From positions 1 through 41,259 of the forward strand of contig JAKOVF010000006.1 of the NCBI GenBank assembly GCA_029782225.1: a DNA stretch of 41,259 bases. The letters run 5' to 3'. A program made the position numbers and the translations under genes. The notes under the pieces were generated by a model. It ran no database searches. It worked only from the letters and a program-made list of their open reading frames with translations, and was not told where the DNA came from. This DNA is from Chloroflexota bacterium. Its GTDB lineage: Bacteria; Chloroflexota; Anaerolineae; Anaerolineales; Villigracilaceae. Shown here piece by piece: positions 1 through 9,146 of this stretch (positions are counted from its first letter, which is position 1; each line of letters starts with the position of its first letter).

Positions 1-987
1 CGAGTCATAATCGAGCATGAGACGGGATGTATCTACAGCTTCAAAATCGTTGCCAGTTAGATCATCCAGAAGATGCAGCATATCATTATCCCAACCCTCA
101 TCCGGTGCACCGGAGACGTACCAGTTCGATCCGTTATCCGCGAGCACAATCCCATAAGTCTTCATCGCCCGCAGGATGACCTGCACGGCAGGAGGATAAC
201 CCGAAATGTTATAGGATGCCTTTAGGCGGAAGCGTGCACCCATTGGTGGGGTCTGCGGGGCGGCGGGATCATTGGATGTCAGATGACGGGCCGGCCAGAT
301 GTAGCCATTGGTATTCTCAGCCGTGAAACGGATCGCATGATCGATTTCGCCACTGAGGATTTCATCATAACGTACGAGGCCAGGGAGTATCGGCAGGCCA
401 GCAGCATCTGCCGAAGTCCATGTATCCGGGCGCAGATCATTCGAATTGAGGTCCCAGATGGCGCCTGAACCGGCATGCCATTGACCGCCAGAATAGCTGG
501 CATCGTAGAGTTCGTAAAGGATGCACGTACTATTATCTACAATTAAAATATGATGATCGCTGCCGTATTCTATTAACGGGTTGCTTGGAATAGGATAGGG
601 CCCGGAATCCGACTCGCCCGGATAATAAAATGAAACTGGAATTTTGGGGACGCCACTCCCCACAACATTATAGGGAATTCCGATCGGACCTCCATCCCAT
701 GTCCCGGATCCAAAATCCATGTGGAAGCCTGTATTACGGCCTATTGCATTCACCCATTGGTCAGAACGCGCATGAACCGGCAGGTTATCTACTGGGGTAT
801 TCCAGAAATTGTTTGAAGGAAAGATGGGACAGCCACTGATCGTGGAAGAGGTCGTAGCACGACTTTGTGAACCAGATCGCTCCACTTGGGCATGTGCCGG
901 AACCACTGCCTGAGAAAACAAAAAAACACCCACGAACAAAATTAATACGCCTGATCTAATTCGTGAACTGGACCAATGTTGATGCAT
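1..987 (-). CDS. Secreted protein of unknown function, C-terminus beyond the window edge
   Basis: The minus-strand frame is open for 329 codons from the ATG at 987 to base 1, with no stop, so the gene continues past the left edge. A GAGAGG ribosome-binding site lies about 5 bases upstream. Residues 1 to about 33 are a signal peptide: Arg-containing start, hydrophobic LILFVGVFLF core, AHA cleavage site. The mature part has no transmembrane segment. It carries aromatic- and glycine-rich segments such as FPSNNFWNTPVDNLP, GSGTWDGGPIGIPY and YGSDHHILIVDN. I have seen similar proteins in Chloroflexi and other soil bacteria without a known role. Secretion is well supported; function is unknown. A carbohydrate-related role beside the sugar locus is possible but not shown. 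Confidence 0.75.
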   Translation of the reverse strand, partial: MHQHWSSSRIRSGVLILFVGVFLFSQAVVPAHAQVERSGSQSRATTSSTISGCPIFPSNNFWNTPVDNLPVHARSDQWVNAIGRNTGFHMDFGSGTWDGGPIGIPYNVVGSGVPKIPVSFYYPGESDSGPYPIPSNPLIEYGSDHHILIVDNSTCILYELYDASYSGGQWHAGSGAIWDLNSNDLRPDTWTSADAAGLPILPGLVRYDEILSGEIDHAIRFTAENTNGYIWPARHLTSNDPAAPQTPPMGARFRLKASYNISGYPPAVQVILRAMKTYGIVLADNGSNWYVSGAPDEGWDNDMLHLLDDLTGNDFEAVDTSRLMLDYDS

Positions 988-1218
988 GATAGCCTCTCGA
1001 ATATCATATCCACAAGTCGGGCAAGATACAAATCTACAATATAGATCGACCTGGCAGTTTTGAAAGGAGCAACGCATGGCAGCCAGCCGATTGGATACCG
1101 GGGTCCGATCCGGTCATGGCCGATTTTCATCGTCAAAGAAAACCCAAATGACGACCATCAAAGCCCTTCGGTGATGTTTAGTACTATACAGCGCACAAGA
1201 GGGGAATATAGTTAAGCC

Positions 1219-2490
1219 ATGCTGCAAAGCCACCCTCTTTTTCAAACCCTGAGCGAATTGAAAGGGAACCCTCGCGTCACCGTCTTGACCGAGATCATGT
1301 TCGGCATCCCGTACAATCTGTTCGCACCATTCTTCTCTGTCTACATGCTGGCGCTCGGCGTAACCGATCAGCAGATTGGAAGCATCGCCAGCCTGGGGCT
1401 TGTCGTTCAGATCTTCTCTGCCCTTCTGAGCGGCGCGATCGTGGACAAGTTCGGACGCCGCCTGACATTATTCATTTGCGACCTGATCAGTTGGGGTGTG
1501 CCATGTCTGATCTGGGCTGCGGCGCAGGACGTACGATTTTTCATTGTGGCGGCTTTTCTAAACAGCCTGTACCGCATTTCCCATACTGCCTGGACCTGTT
1601 TGATGGTGGAAGATGCAGAAGAGCGTCATCTGGTGCACATCTGGACCTGGATCATGATCTTTGCGGTCTGTTCCGCATTCTTTGCCCCGCTGGGTGGATG
1701 GTTCGTGAAACGCTATGGTTTGATACCCGCTGTACGAGGCTTGTTTGTGTTTGGCTTTATTGTACTGACCGCCAAATTTGTGATTCTGTATCTGTACTCA
1801 CACGAAACGGTGCGCGGCGTGCAGCGCATGGCAGAAACCCGGCATCGTTCCCTGATGAGCCTGCTGGGTGAATATCGAAGTGTCTTTAGCCAACTCCTAC
1901 ACTCCAGACCCATTCTGGCTGCCCTGTCCTTAATGGTCATTACTAACATATACATAACGATCAGCAATAACTTCTGGGGCGTCTTATTCACCGGGAAACT
2001 CGGATTTCCCAGTTCTCAAATCTCAACCTTTGTAGCACTTCGGTCGATTATTATGACCAGCTGCTTTTTTCTGATTGGTCCACGCCTGACGAATCTACGC
2101 AGGTTACACTTGCCGCTGTGGGTGGGCTTCGCTCTCTTTCTCGTCAGCCAACTGCTGCTGGTCGTGACACGGCCGCATGTCATCACCCTGATTGTGCTGA
2201 GCGTGATCCTGGAGGCAGTCGCATCCGCCCTCGTTAGTCCAATGACCGAATCCCTGCTGGCGCTGTCCCTGGAATCAAATGAGCGGGCACGCGTCCGTGC
2301 CATGGTCTATGTGGCCTTGATCGTATTGATCTCTCCCTTTGGGTGGATCGCGGGCCAGCTCTCTGCTGTGGATCGCTCCCTGCCATTTGCGCTAAATGCG
2401 ATCTTATTCGCGATTGGCATCATGCTGGTCTGGTTCATTGGCAGGTCAGGTTTCCTCCATACTGCAGGGCAGACATCCAAACAGGAATGA
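1219..2490 (+). CDS. Major facilitator superfamily transporter
   Basis: A 423-residue integral membrane protein with about twelve hydrophobic segments, the usual MFS length. After the second segment (about residues 80-88) it has the loop DKFGRRLTLF, the MFS motif A (G-x-x-x-D-[RK]-x-G-R-[RK]). A GAGGGGA stretch lies about 13 bases before the ATG, a rather long spacing. MFS proteins move small solutes by uniport, symport or antiport across the cytoplasmic membrane. The sequence does not give the substrate; drug efflux or sugar/metabolite export are both possible. It is transcribed alone and converges with the sucrose phosphorylase gene. Its stop codon overlaps the start of intergenic repeat copy A. 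Confidence 0.85.
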   Translation: MLQSHPLFQTLSELKGNPRVTVLTEIMFGIPYNLFAPFFSVYMLALGVTDQQIGSIASLGLVVQIFSALLSGAIVDKFGRRLTLFICDLISWGVPCLIWAAAQDVRFFIVAAFLNSLYRISHTAWTCLMVEDAEERHLVHIWTWIMIFAVCSAFFAPLGGWFVKRYGLIPAVRGLFVFGFIVLTAKFVILYLYSHETVRGVQRMAETRHRSLMSLLGEYRSVFSQLLHSRPILAALSLMVITNIYITISNNFWGVLFTGKLGFPSSQISTFVALRSIIMTSCFFLIGPRLTNLRRLHLPLWVGFALFLVSQLLLVVTRPHVITLIVLSVILEAVASALVSPMTESLLALSLESNERARVRAMVYVALIVLISPFGWIAGQLSAVDRSLPFALNAILFAIGIMLVWFIGRSGFLHTAGQTSKQE

Positions 2491-2600
2491 CAGCATACGC
2501 ACTCCCTCGTCCAATGTACATTGGCAAAATTCGATTGAACTAACAACAAGGTTTGTCTTAGTTCAGGGGAAATCATCAGCAGATGTGTTTTTTCTCAGGC
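2487..2600 (+). repeat. Intergenic degenerate repeat, copy A (MvaD-like start remnant)
   Basis: First of five related intergenic sequences (others near 10276, 18768, 20246 and 25861). Shared core: ATTGAACTAAC, then a CAAGG/CAAGA block and a T-rich stretch. The translated core reads NSIELTTRFVLV, followed by SADVFF. It begins at an ATGACAGC that overlaps the MFS stop codon. Copies A and C also share a block like TCATCAGCAGAT further downstream. Copy A alone has a perfect 8-base inverted repeat (TGAACTAA/TTAGTTCA), which could serve as a weak hairpin between convergent genes. Confidence 0.5.
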
Positions 2601-2637
2601 GATACGGAACAGGAGGAAACTACAAGTGGGGACAAAG

Positions 2638-4080
2638 TTAGGGGCTACTGGAAATTTGATATGAACCTGAAGCAAAATTGACCTCCAATCTCGCCCAGGT
2701 GTCGCCATTATCCCAACGTACGATAATTTCAGATTCCCCAGTTTCGGGCAGACTGAATGTGCCATCAAACGCGGGATGCCGATTACGAAAGCGAATCAAC
2801 TCAAACAGGGATTGAACTACGGGGCGCCGGAGCGCTTGATCGATCTCTTCGGCCGTGAAGCAGTGCCTGTTGATGTCACGCCCGACACCACTCTTTGCCA
2901 GTAAATCCATGTCGTTTTCACCTGCCAGCAAACCTACATAATAAACCTGGGGAACGCCAGGGGCAAAAAATTGAATTGCCCGTGCCAGTAAATAATCATG
3001 ATCGTTGCGCTCAAGGGCATCATAAAATGTGCAGTTGACTTGATATAGATCGAGATTGGAGGCTGCTGCGCCGGTAGCCTGTCGGCTCTGTCCGTTACTG
3101 TTCAAGTGAATTCTTTCAACCAGAGCATCCAGTTCAGCAGAGGGGATCAAACCAGGATGATTTTGCGGGTCTGTGCCATCCGCACCGATATCGATCACAC
3201 CAATACCGTCGTGTGTATCCAGTACAGTAATGGCATTGCGCGGGCTGATGGCCAGCCATTGCTTTAGATAACGAGCAGTACGATTAAATATTGCATGCAA
3301 TACAAGGGGAGGCAGCGCAAAATCATAGACACGATCCACCTGGCGAGCAATTTCGATCTGCTTGCGAAAATAGGAATGAATTTCGACGAGTACTTCCATC
3401 TCGAGCGCTGCAGCCTGTTGAGCAAGAACTGCTATAAAGGCGAAGGTTTCCGGGATCATAAAACAACTGCTTCCGGCTTTTTTGACCGCATATCCAATGG
3501 CATCCAGCCGCACCATTCGAATATTGTTATCATGCAGTGTTTGCAGCACCGATCGCAAGTAAGCCTGACCCTGTGGATGGTTTACATTAATATCAATCTG
3601 CTGTTTGGCAAAGGTTGTCCATAGCAGGTGTTTTTCACCGTTTTTCAATGTGGCATAGGAAAAAGGCAATCCCGGTCGGGGACGATAGATGGCCAACAAA
3701 TCAGCTTCGGTGGCGCCCCTTGGAAAGACACTATCCATGGTCAGGAACATGCCGTTATAGGTGGAAGCAGCGCCTTTTTCAGAGTAATCCAAGAATTGTG
3801 GAGAGGCGGAGGATACATGGTTCACGATCAAGTCGGCCATCAGATCCACATCCTGCCCCAGCGTCTTGATATCTGCCCAATTCCCCAGGCAAGGGTCGAT
3901 CCTGGTGTGATCGATGGGATCGAAGCCAGCATCCACACCATTGATAGGATAATAAAACGGGAGGAGATGAACACCGCCAAACAATCCTGCCAGCGGACCT
4001 TTGAACAGTCGATGCAATTCTGCTATATTGCCTCCGCCCAGGCGGTCTGCATATGTGATTAGTTGTACTTTATTTTTCAT
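2638..4080 (-). CDS. gtfA: Sucrose phosphorylase (GH13 subfamily 18)
   Basis: Cytoplasmic enzyme predicted to convert sucrose and phosphate to alpha-glucose 1-phosphate and fructose. The start at 4080 (480 residues) is chosen because MKNKVQLITYADRLGG matches the family N-terminus as I recall it from Bifidobacterium; an in-frame ATG at 4101 adds only seven residues and has no ribosome-binding site. Visible GH13 residues are Asp193 (RLDAIGY, nucleophile), Glu233 (EIHSYF, acid/base) and Asp291 (VLDTHDG, transition-state stabiliser), each one position from the bifidobacterial enzyme. The phosphorylase loop IYRPRPGLPF and the ATGAAASNLDLYQVN segment are present. It is the last gene of the minus-strand sugar locus, behind a 300-base gap. 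Other GH13_18 phosphorylases (sucrose 6'-phosphate, glucosylglycerol) are less likely given the match. Confidence 0.9.
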   Translation of the reverse strand: MKNKVQLITYADRLGGGNIAELHRLFKGPLAGLFGGVHLLPFYYPINGVDAGFDPIDHTRIDPCLGNWADIKTLGQDVDLMADLIVNHVSSASPQFLDYSEKGAASTYNGMFLTMDSVFPRGATEADLLAIYRPRPGLPFSYATLKNGEKHLLWTTFAKQQIDINVNHPQGQAYLRSVLQTLHDNNIRMVRLDAIGYAVKKAGSSCFMIPETFAFIAVLAQQAAALEMEVLVEIHSYFRKQIEIARQVDRVYDFALPPLVLHAIFNRTARYLKQWLAISPRNAITVLDTHDGIGVIDIGADGTDPQNHPGLIPSAELDALVERIHLNSNGQSRQATGAAASNLDLYQVNCTFYDALERNDHDYLLARAIQFFAPGVPQVYYVGLLAGENDMDLLAKSGVGRDINRHCFTAEEIDQALRRPVVQSLFELIRFRNRHPAFDGTFSLPETGESEIIVRWDNGDTWARLEVNFASGSYQISSSP

Positions 4081-4208
4081 GATATCGATCTTCGACGGCA
4101 TGTAGCATTTGGGCGGCTGAGCCAGAAATGAGCGATGTTGACAATCAAATCTCCCAGATCAAAGAAATAGTAACGATCACTGTAATATCCACACATCCCG
4201 TGTACTGC

Positions 4209-4358
4209 TCACAAAGAAGTCATATACAACCGCGTGGAGAATTGCGTCCGGCCAGAGCGATCTTTTTCGGTCTCCGATCTTGGAATTTCCTCCACGCGCG
4301 GCAGGATGCGGTTGAGCGAGTGCTGGACATCACGTTCGATGCATTGTGTTTCAATCAT
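4209..4358 (-). other. Short ORF or gene remnant in the 4081-4403 gap
   Basis: The 323-base gap between the esterase and sucrose phosphorylase genes holds one minus-strand ORF of 49 codons, starting MIETQCIERDVQHSLNRILP. It is charged and helix-like, with no recognised domain and no ribosome-binding site. It starts 45 bases after the esterase stop. It may be the leftover of a gene once in this operon, or chance. Nothing else is evident in the gap. Confidence 0.25.
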
Positions 4359-4403
4359 AGGTGAGCGGGTAAAGGGCAATAGTATCGCCAGCCAAAATCG
4401 TAT

Positions 4404-5378
4404 CTACAATCCCGTCAGGAATTGAAAAGCCTGATCGTACCAACCCGGTAAAGGCTCATGTCCAAAGTCGGGATAGATCGCCATTTTCTTAGGCGAGGTA
4501 AGCTTGTTGTATACAGCAAACTGCGTGGAGGGAGGGCAGATCGTGTCCATCAGGCCAATTCCCCAGAGTACTTCTGCCCGGACGCGAGGAGCCAGAAATT
4601 GAACGTCAATGTAGCCCAACTTTTCGAATAGGGTGGCTTCAAGTCCATGCATGGGATCCGAGTGACGGAAGTATTCCTGCAGTTCCTGGTAGGCATCTTT
4701 TGCGTAATCCATTTCCCAAACCCGCATATAGTCGCTCAGGAAAGGATATAACGGCGCGGCACGTTTGACGCGCGGCTCTAAGGCCGCGCATGCTATGGTT
4801 AGCGCACCTCCCTGGCTGCCGCCCGTCACACAAACCCGGTTCGCGTCCACATCGGGCATTTCCATAACGATGCGGGCGAGCTGGGCAGTATCAAGGAATA
4901 TTTGTCGAAAGAGCATTCTTTCAGGGAAACCCCGCACCGCATCGTTCAATCCACGGATGATATGCCCATGAAGAGTATTACCGGTGACACTTCCACTATC
5001 TTCTGATAATCCCGCCTGACCACGGCAGTCCAGGGCCGCGACAGTAAGGCCTGCACTAACATAGCCAAGCTTATCGAACCAGTCACCAGAATCGCCTGTA
5101 TAACCGTGAAATAGGAGCACAGCCGGATGGGGGGATGGTGCATTCGCAGGGCGCAACAATTTAGCATGTACGCGTGCATCTCCCACACCTGTAAAAAACA
5201 AATGAAAGCACTCAGCATTTGGTGCCTGAAATTCAGCCGCGATTAATTCGACCTGGGGATCGATCAATCGCATTTCAGCCAGGCCCTTGTCCCAAAACGA
5301 ATCAAAATCGGACGGACGCGGATTCTTCCCTCGATATGTTCTTAGCTGTTCGATTGGCAGATCAAAGGTCAACGGCAT
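4404..5378 (-). CDS. Acetyl esterase, cephalosporin-C deacetylase / acetylxylan esterase family (CE7)
   Basis: A 324-residue alpha/beta hydrolase of typical CE7 length. CE7 enzymes remove acetyl groups from short xylo-oligosaccharides and other acetylated sugars. The family marks are all present: the RGQ motif (119-121), the nucleophile elbow GGSQGG (Ser188), the acid Asp278 in GLMDTICPP and His307 in FGHE. No signal peptide is seen, so it probably acts in the cytoplasm on imported acetylated oligosaccharides. The start has a TAGGAG site at good spacing. It lies downstream of the sugar permeases and upstream of sucrose phosphorylase on the same strand, which fits a sugar-use operon. Confidence 0.88.
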   Translation of the reverse strand: MPLTFDLPIEQLRTYRGKNPRPSDFDSFWDKGLAEMRLIDPQVELIAAEFQAPNAECFHLFFTGVGDARVHAKLLRPANAPSPHPAVLLFHGYTGDSGDWFDKLGYVSAGLTVAALDCRGQAGLSEDSGSVTGNTLHGHIIRGLNDAVRGFPERMLFRQIFLDTAQLARIVMEMPDVDANRVCVTGGSQGGALTIACAALEPRVKRAAPLYPFLSDYMRVWEMDYAKDAYQELQEYFRHSDPMHGLEATLFEKLGYIDVQFLAPRVRAEVLWGIGLMDTICPPSTQFAVYNKLTSPKKMAIYPDFGHEPLPGWYDQAFQFLTGL

Positions 5379-5417
5379 TGTAAGCTCCTACGCGGTCATA
5401 AAATCCATGAGAGGTAA

Positions 5418-5710
5418 CTACTGCAATTTGCAGATGACAATCTGGACACGATCCTTTGCACTTGGAGTGCCATGAATTTTGGCATGACCTTGATCGCTGT
5501 CTACGTATCGGGACTATTCTTCCCTCATTCTCCATGGCAATCCATTCACCGTCCCTGGTCTCCAGCAAGTATTTGGCAAACGCGTACAGAATACCATCAG
5601 CCAGAGTCACGGTCCAATCCGCTCCCGGCATTATCCTGCCTGCAACCGTTTCGTCATGAATGGTTCTACAAGTAACGGGAATCGCCTATAGTTTGCCAGA
5701 TCCAGTTGTA
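5418..5710 (-). pseudogene. Decayed DUF3237-like gene
   Basis: Between the permease and esterase genes the minus strand encodes a protein-like sequence broken into different frames. One frame gives IPVTCRTIHDETVAGRIMPGA and then DWTVTLADG, YLLETRDGEWIAMENEGRI. After a frameshift a second frame gives YVDSDQGHAKIHGTPSAK and ends RVQIVICKLQ-stop at 5418. The G-R-I-M-P-G-A-D-W pattern followed by a DG-x-LETxDG segment resembles DUF3237 (GKVLPGGADW type). A third frame upstream (IGDSRYL) may hold the start of the original gene. No intact start-to-stop reading exists, so I call it a pseudogene; a sequencing error is the alternative. Confidence 0.45.
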
Positions 5711-5761
5711 CCTATCGAAATGTAATCGCATTCGGCACATCGCTGCTTCGGACCCCACGGC

Positions 5762-6586
5762 TCATCCCTTGACCGCCCCCTGGAGCAGCGCCATTATGAT
5801 CTGGCGCTGAAACAGCACGAAGACGATGAGGGTGGGTACCAGAATCAGGATCGTGCCGGCGCACAGCAGGGGGACATTGATCGCGTAGTGACCCTGGAAC
5901 GCCCCCAGCGCACCGGCCATCGTTCGCTGGTTCGGGTCCTCGACGAGCACCAGCGCAAGGAGAAAGTGGTTCCACGTCCAGATGGACATGAGTATCCCAA
6001 GCGACGTGATCGGCGCCTGCGCGAGCGGGACGTGGATGCGCCAGAACAGGTCCCAGGTGGATGCGCCATCGACACGGGCTGCCTCCGAGATCTCGCCTGG
6101 CATGTTGACGAAGTGGGCGCGCATCCAAAAGACGGCAAAGGGCATGTACAAGGCGATCAGAGGCAGCGCAATCGCAAACTTAGTGTTGTAAATCCCCACC
6201 GCCCGCTCCAGGAAGTAGATCGGGATGACGAGCCCCGAGAACGGGATCGTCAGCCCGAATACGAACAGGAAGAGCAGCACGTTCGCGCCACGGATGCGCA
6301 GGAGGCCGATGGCGAACCCGGCCATCGTCGAAATGACAAGTGCCACCGGGACGACGGTGAGGACGATGCGAACGCTCGATATGACGAGCGTGGTCATATG
6401 CGCCTCTTTGAACGCATCCACGAAGTTGCCCCACTGCGGGTGCGCAGGCCAGTCGAGTCCGCCGGGCACGGTCCCCGACGGATGCAGGGCGGTCATGAAG
6501 ATGCTGATGAAGGGCAGGATCGTGAACGCCATCAGAACCACGAGCAGCATCCGTCCCGCAAAGAGTTCGCCGCGTCCAATTTTCAT
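5762..6586 (-). CDS. Sugar ABC transporter permease, MalG type
   Basis: Inner-membrane permease of 274 residues with about six transmembrane segments. The cytoplasmic EAA loop, EAARVDGASTWDLFWRIHVP (about residues 185-205), contacts the ATPase subunit. The N-terminal pattern (FTILPFISIFMTAL, then a periplasmic loop containing W-x-NF) and length fit the MalG branch of the carbohydrate uptake type-1 family. Its start overlaps the end of the MalF-type gene by four bases, so the two are translationally coupled. The coding sequence is GC-rich (62% in one 60-base sample), and as a result long antisense frames run through it. Substrate is not readable from the sequence. Confidence 0.92.
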   Translation of the reverse strand: MKIGRGELFAGRMLLVVLMAFTILPFISIFMTALHPSGTVPGGLDWPAHPQWGNFVDAFKEAHMTTLVISSVRIVLTVVPVALVISTMAGFAIGLLRIRGANVLLFLFVFGLTIPFSGLVIPIYFLERAVGIYNTKFAIALPLIALYMPFAVFWMRAHFVNMPGEISEAARVDGASTWDLFWRIHVPLAQAPITSLGILMSIWTWNHFLLALVLVEDPNQRTMAGALGAFQGHYAINVPLLCAGTILILVPTLIVFVLFQRQIIMALLQGAVKG

Positions 6587-7527
6587 TGCTTCGTCTCCTG
6601 GTTCAGGCGCTGGATCGGGAGGATGATCACGACGACCAGGATCATGAGCATGACGGCCAGAGCAGACGCCACGCCTATATTTCGTTGGGTGAATGCAAGG
6701 ATATAGATCTGGAGTCCGGGGACCGACGTTGCATTGCCGGGCCCGCCGGCCGTCGAGACGTAAACGATGTCAAACGTGGCCAGCGCGAAAATCACCGTGA
6801 CAGTCAGGCACACGCCGATCTCCTGCCTGAGAAGCGGGGTGGTGATCGCGACGAACTCCGTGAACCAGCTTGCGCCGTCGATCCTCGCCGACTCATAGAG
6901 AGCCGGGTCGACCTTCGATATGGCGGTCGACAGCAGGACGGTACAGAAGCCGATTAGTACCCAGATCCCGATGACCCCGACGGCCGGGAGCGCCCAGTTG
7001 AAGTCGCCCAACCAGGCACGGGTAATCGCCCCGAGCCCGACAGCCTCGAGGATCTGGTTGACCAGGCCCGAAAGAGAAAACAGCCAACCCCAAATGATGC
7101 CGGCAGCGACGAGCGCTATGACATAGGGTAGGAACAGAACAGTCCGGGCGATCTCCCCGAACCGCCCGGTCGCCACGCGGTTGATCACGCTCGCGGCGAC
7201 AAGACCGAGGCCCACCGGAATGAAACTGAACCACACGATCAGCCAGAATGCGTTGAAGATCGACCCGATCAGGTTTGGAAATTGGAAGACAGTCACGTAG
7301 TTCTTCAACCCGACCCAGGTCATCGGACCGACACCGTTCCAGCGATTGAACGAGTACAGGATGGTCAACAGGAAAGGCACAAGCACGAAGACCGCGTACA
7401 TGAACAAGGCGGGCAGAACGAAAAGCCAGCCGATAAGGGTCTCCCGGCGGGCCCGTTTGCTGAGGTAGGTCCGCCGGGAGACTGAGAGAGCCGCAGGAAG
7501 ATTATCTGATGTCATCATCAATGTCAT
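6583..7527 (-). CDS. Sugar ABC transporter permease, MalF type
   Basis: A 314-residue permease with six predicted transmembrane segments. The N-terminus has the family pattern of a basic stretch followed by GWLFVLPALFMYAVFVLVPF. The EAA loop reads ESARIDGASWFTEFVAITTP (about residues 210-230). It is the partner of the downstream MalG-type subunit and lies 45 bases after the binding-protein gene, so all three form one operon. The importer would need an ATPase, which is not in this window. It is probably a shared MsmK/UgpC-type ATPase encoded elsewhere, as is common for this family in Gram-positive bacteria and Chloroflexi. Confidence 0.92.
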   Translation of the reverse strand: MTLMMTSDNLPAALSVSRRTYLSKRARRETLIGWLFVLPALFMYAVFVLVPFLLTILYSFNRWNGVGPMTWVGLKNYVTVFQFPNLIGSIFNAFWLIVWFSFIPVGLGLVAASVINRVATGRFGEIARTVLFLPYVIALVAAGIIWGWLFSLSGLVNQILEAVGLGAITRAWLGDFNWALPAVGVIGIWVLIGFCTVLLSTAISKVDPALYESARIDGASWFTEFVAITTPLLRQEIGVCLTVTVIFALATFDIVYVSTAGGPGNATSVPGLQIYILAFTQRNIGVASALAVMLMILVVVIILPIQRLNQETKQ

Positions 7528-7572
7528 GCCGATCTGGCAGGCGCAGGAATCACTCTGCGGCCCTCACCACTA

Positions 7573-8991
7573 CTATTGCGCGATTTCCCGCTCGTATTCT
7601 GCTTGAACGGCTTTGAGCAAACCGGCAGCGTCTTGCTGTCCGCCGACCATCTTCTGGAGTTCAGGCGTCCAGCCCTGGGCAAAGATGGAGCTCGTCGCGT
7701 TCGCGATGAAATCCATCGCGCCGCCGTCTGCACCCATCACCGGTCCTGCAGCGAGCGTCTCGTTTGTAACCGAGCCCGCGGTAACGGAAGGCATTGTGGC
7801 ATCTGCCGGGCCACCCGGATTTGAGCCGCCAACAGCAACATCGATCTCGCGAGCTTTGGGGTTCGTGGCGACCCAGTTAAGGAAGAAGGCTGCACAGTCC
7901 GGGTGCTTTGCCTTAGCCGCTATGCCAAATGTCAACGGGGCGGACATAGCTGCATAGCCACCACCGGCCTCAGCAGGCGGCATCAGGAAGAACCCAACAT
8001 TTCCGGGCTGATCCTTATCGTATCCAGCATTCTGCCAGTCACCGTTGAAAGTGAAGACGCCCTCGCCTTTGCCGAAGCGGGCGGCAGCATCTGTGTATTC
8101 AATGGCGTTGATGTCAGCCGGGAAGTAGCCGTTCTTGATCCACTGCTCCAGATGCTGGGCAGCGATGAGGTTCGACGGAGTGTCGATCGTGGCGCCTTTC
8201 TTCTGGAAGATCCAGTCATTGATGGGACCGACCGGGCCGTAAGCTGCCATGAGGTTTTGGAGCGGGAAGGCGAGTCCCATACCGCTCTTGGCACTGCCCC
8301 ATTCCATGATTGGCTGAAGCCCTGCTGCTTTGGCTTTGGCGAGCAGGTCCTCGAACTCAGCAACAGTTTTGGGCGGCTCAGTCATGCCGATCTGCGCTGC
8401 CAGCTTTTTGTTATAAAAGACGCCGGTCAGACTGTAGTTCAGCCCCATGGCATAGAGCGTGCCAGAGCCGCGCACGCCATCCGCGTCAATGCGGTTCTGG
8501 TTAAGCTGCGGCACCGGCCAGTCGTTCCATCCGAAAGCAGTGGCGTAGGGGTCAAGGTTCAACAGCAACCCATCCTTGGCGAACGAGACCATAGTCGGCA
8601 GCCGAAGTAGGTCTGGGGCGTTATCGCTCGCAAGCACAAGCGGCGTCGAGGTGATCAGGTTTGCAAATTGATCCTGGCTGATGTCCCAGGTGACATTCGG
8701 GAACTGCTTGGTGAACTCTTCAGAAAGCTTGAAGGGCAGATCGAAGCCGGTCTCGAAGGTAGCCTTGAGTACAACAGGATCTGTTCCGCAGTTTGGGCCG
8801 GCGGCAGCCGCCGGCTCTGTTGGCGCTTCGGTGGCTGCGGTGGTTGCAGGGGCCTCAGTGGCAACCTGAGTGGCGGGTGCCTCTGTTGCAGCAGGAGCAG
8901 CAGTTGTTGCTGGTGCCCCACAAGCAGAAAGAAGCAGGGAGGTCAGAACCAGCAAGCTGGCCAAAGACCATAATAGAGATTTCTTATTCAT
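7573..8991 (-). CDS. Sugar-binding lipoprotein of the ABC transporter (family 1 extracellular solute-binding protein)
   Basis: Captures the substrate outside the cell and delivers it to the two permeases encoded downstream. The first 24 residues are a lipoprotein signal peptide ending in the lipobox LSAC (Cys24 would be lipidated). An Ala/Thr/Pro/Glu-rich linker (about residues 25-65) tethers the domain to the membrane. The rest (to 472) has the family 1 fold pattern, for example GTLYAMGLNYSLTGVFYNKK and the FGKGEGVFTFNGDWQ segment that precedes the hinge. The ATG is preceded by AAAGGAG at good spacing. Transcription is driven by the promoter at 9147-9175 under the LacI operator at 9128-9141. 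Ligand unknown; sucrose or another glucoside is suggested by the phosphorylase in the locus. Confidence 0.92.
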   Translation of the reverse strand: MNKKSLLWSLASLLVLTSLLLSACGAPATTAAPAATEAPATQVATEAPATTAATEAPTEPAAAAGPNCGTDPVVLKATFETGFDLPFKLSEEFTKQFPNVTWDISQDQFANLITSTPLVLASDNAPDLLRLPTMVSFAKDGLLLNLDPYATAFGWNDWPVPQLNQNRIDADGVRGSGTLYAMGLNYSLTGVFYNKKLAAQIGMTEPPKTVAEFEDLLAKAKAAGLQPIMEWGSAKSGMGLAFPLQNLMAAYGPVGPINDWIFQKKGATIDTPSNLIAAQHLEQWIKNGYFPADINAIEYTDAAARFGKGEGVFTFNGDWQNAGYDKDQPGNVGFFLMPPAEAGGGYAAMSAPLTFGIAAKAKHPDCAAFFLNWVATNPKAREIDVAVGGSNPGGPADATMPSVTAGSVTNETLAAGPVMGADGGAMDFIANATSSIFAQGWTPELQKMVGGQQDAAGLLKAVQAEYEREIAQ

Positions 8992-9127
8992 TTCTCTTTC
9001 TCCTTTTAACAGCTTGAGTATGGATTCGATCTGATGACCAGGTGTTCGTTTTTTGGAATTGGATTACGTCAGACCTCCTGAAGTTTGAATATCGAAAGAA
9101 AACACAGGATTAGTGTTAGTGGTATCT

Positions 9128-9141
9128 TGAAAGCACTTTCA
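9128..9141. promoter_or_regulatory. LacI-type operator of the ABC transporter operon
   Basis: The 14-mer TGAAAGCACTTTCA is an inverted repeat (TGAAAG/CTTTCA) with a two-base centre. An identical 14-mer stands before lacI at 10217. It begins about 5 bases past the -10 box on the minus strand and covers the expected transcription start, so a bound repressor would block initiation. Confidence 0.8.
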
Positions 9142-9146
9142 TCACG

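Noticed and set aside
2533..2562. Hairpin in repeat copy A as a real terminator
   Set aside because: TGAACTAA/TTAGTTCA pair perfectly here, but the other copies do not keep the pairing, so it is probably a by-product of the repeat sequence.
5888..6706. Long + strand reading frame opposite the sugar permeases
   Set aside because: It is antisense to two permeases with clear EAA loops and membrane segments. Its composition is Arg/Glu/Asp-rich with no domain, as expected from GC-rich antisense frames.
7903..8610. 235-codon + strand frame opposite the binding protein
   Set aside because: Antisense to a lipoprotein gene with signal peptide, family motifs and promoter; no ribosome-binding site or recognisable domain.
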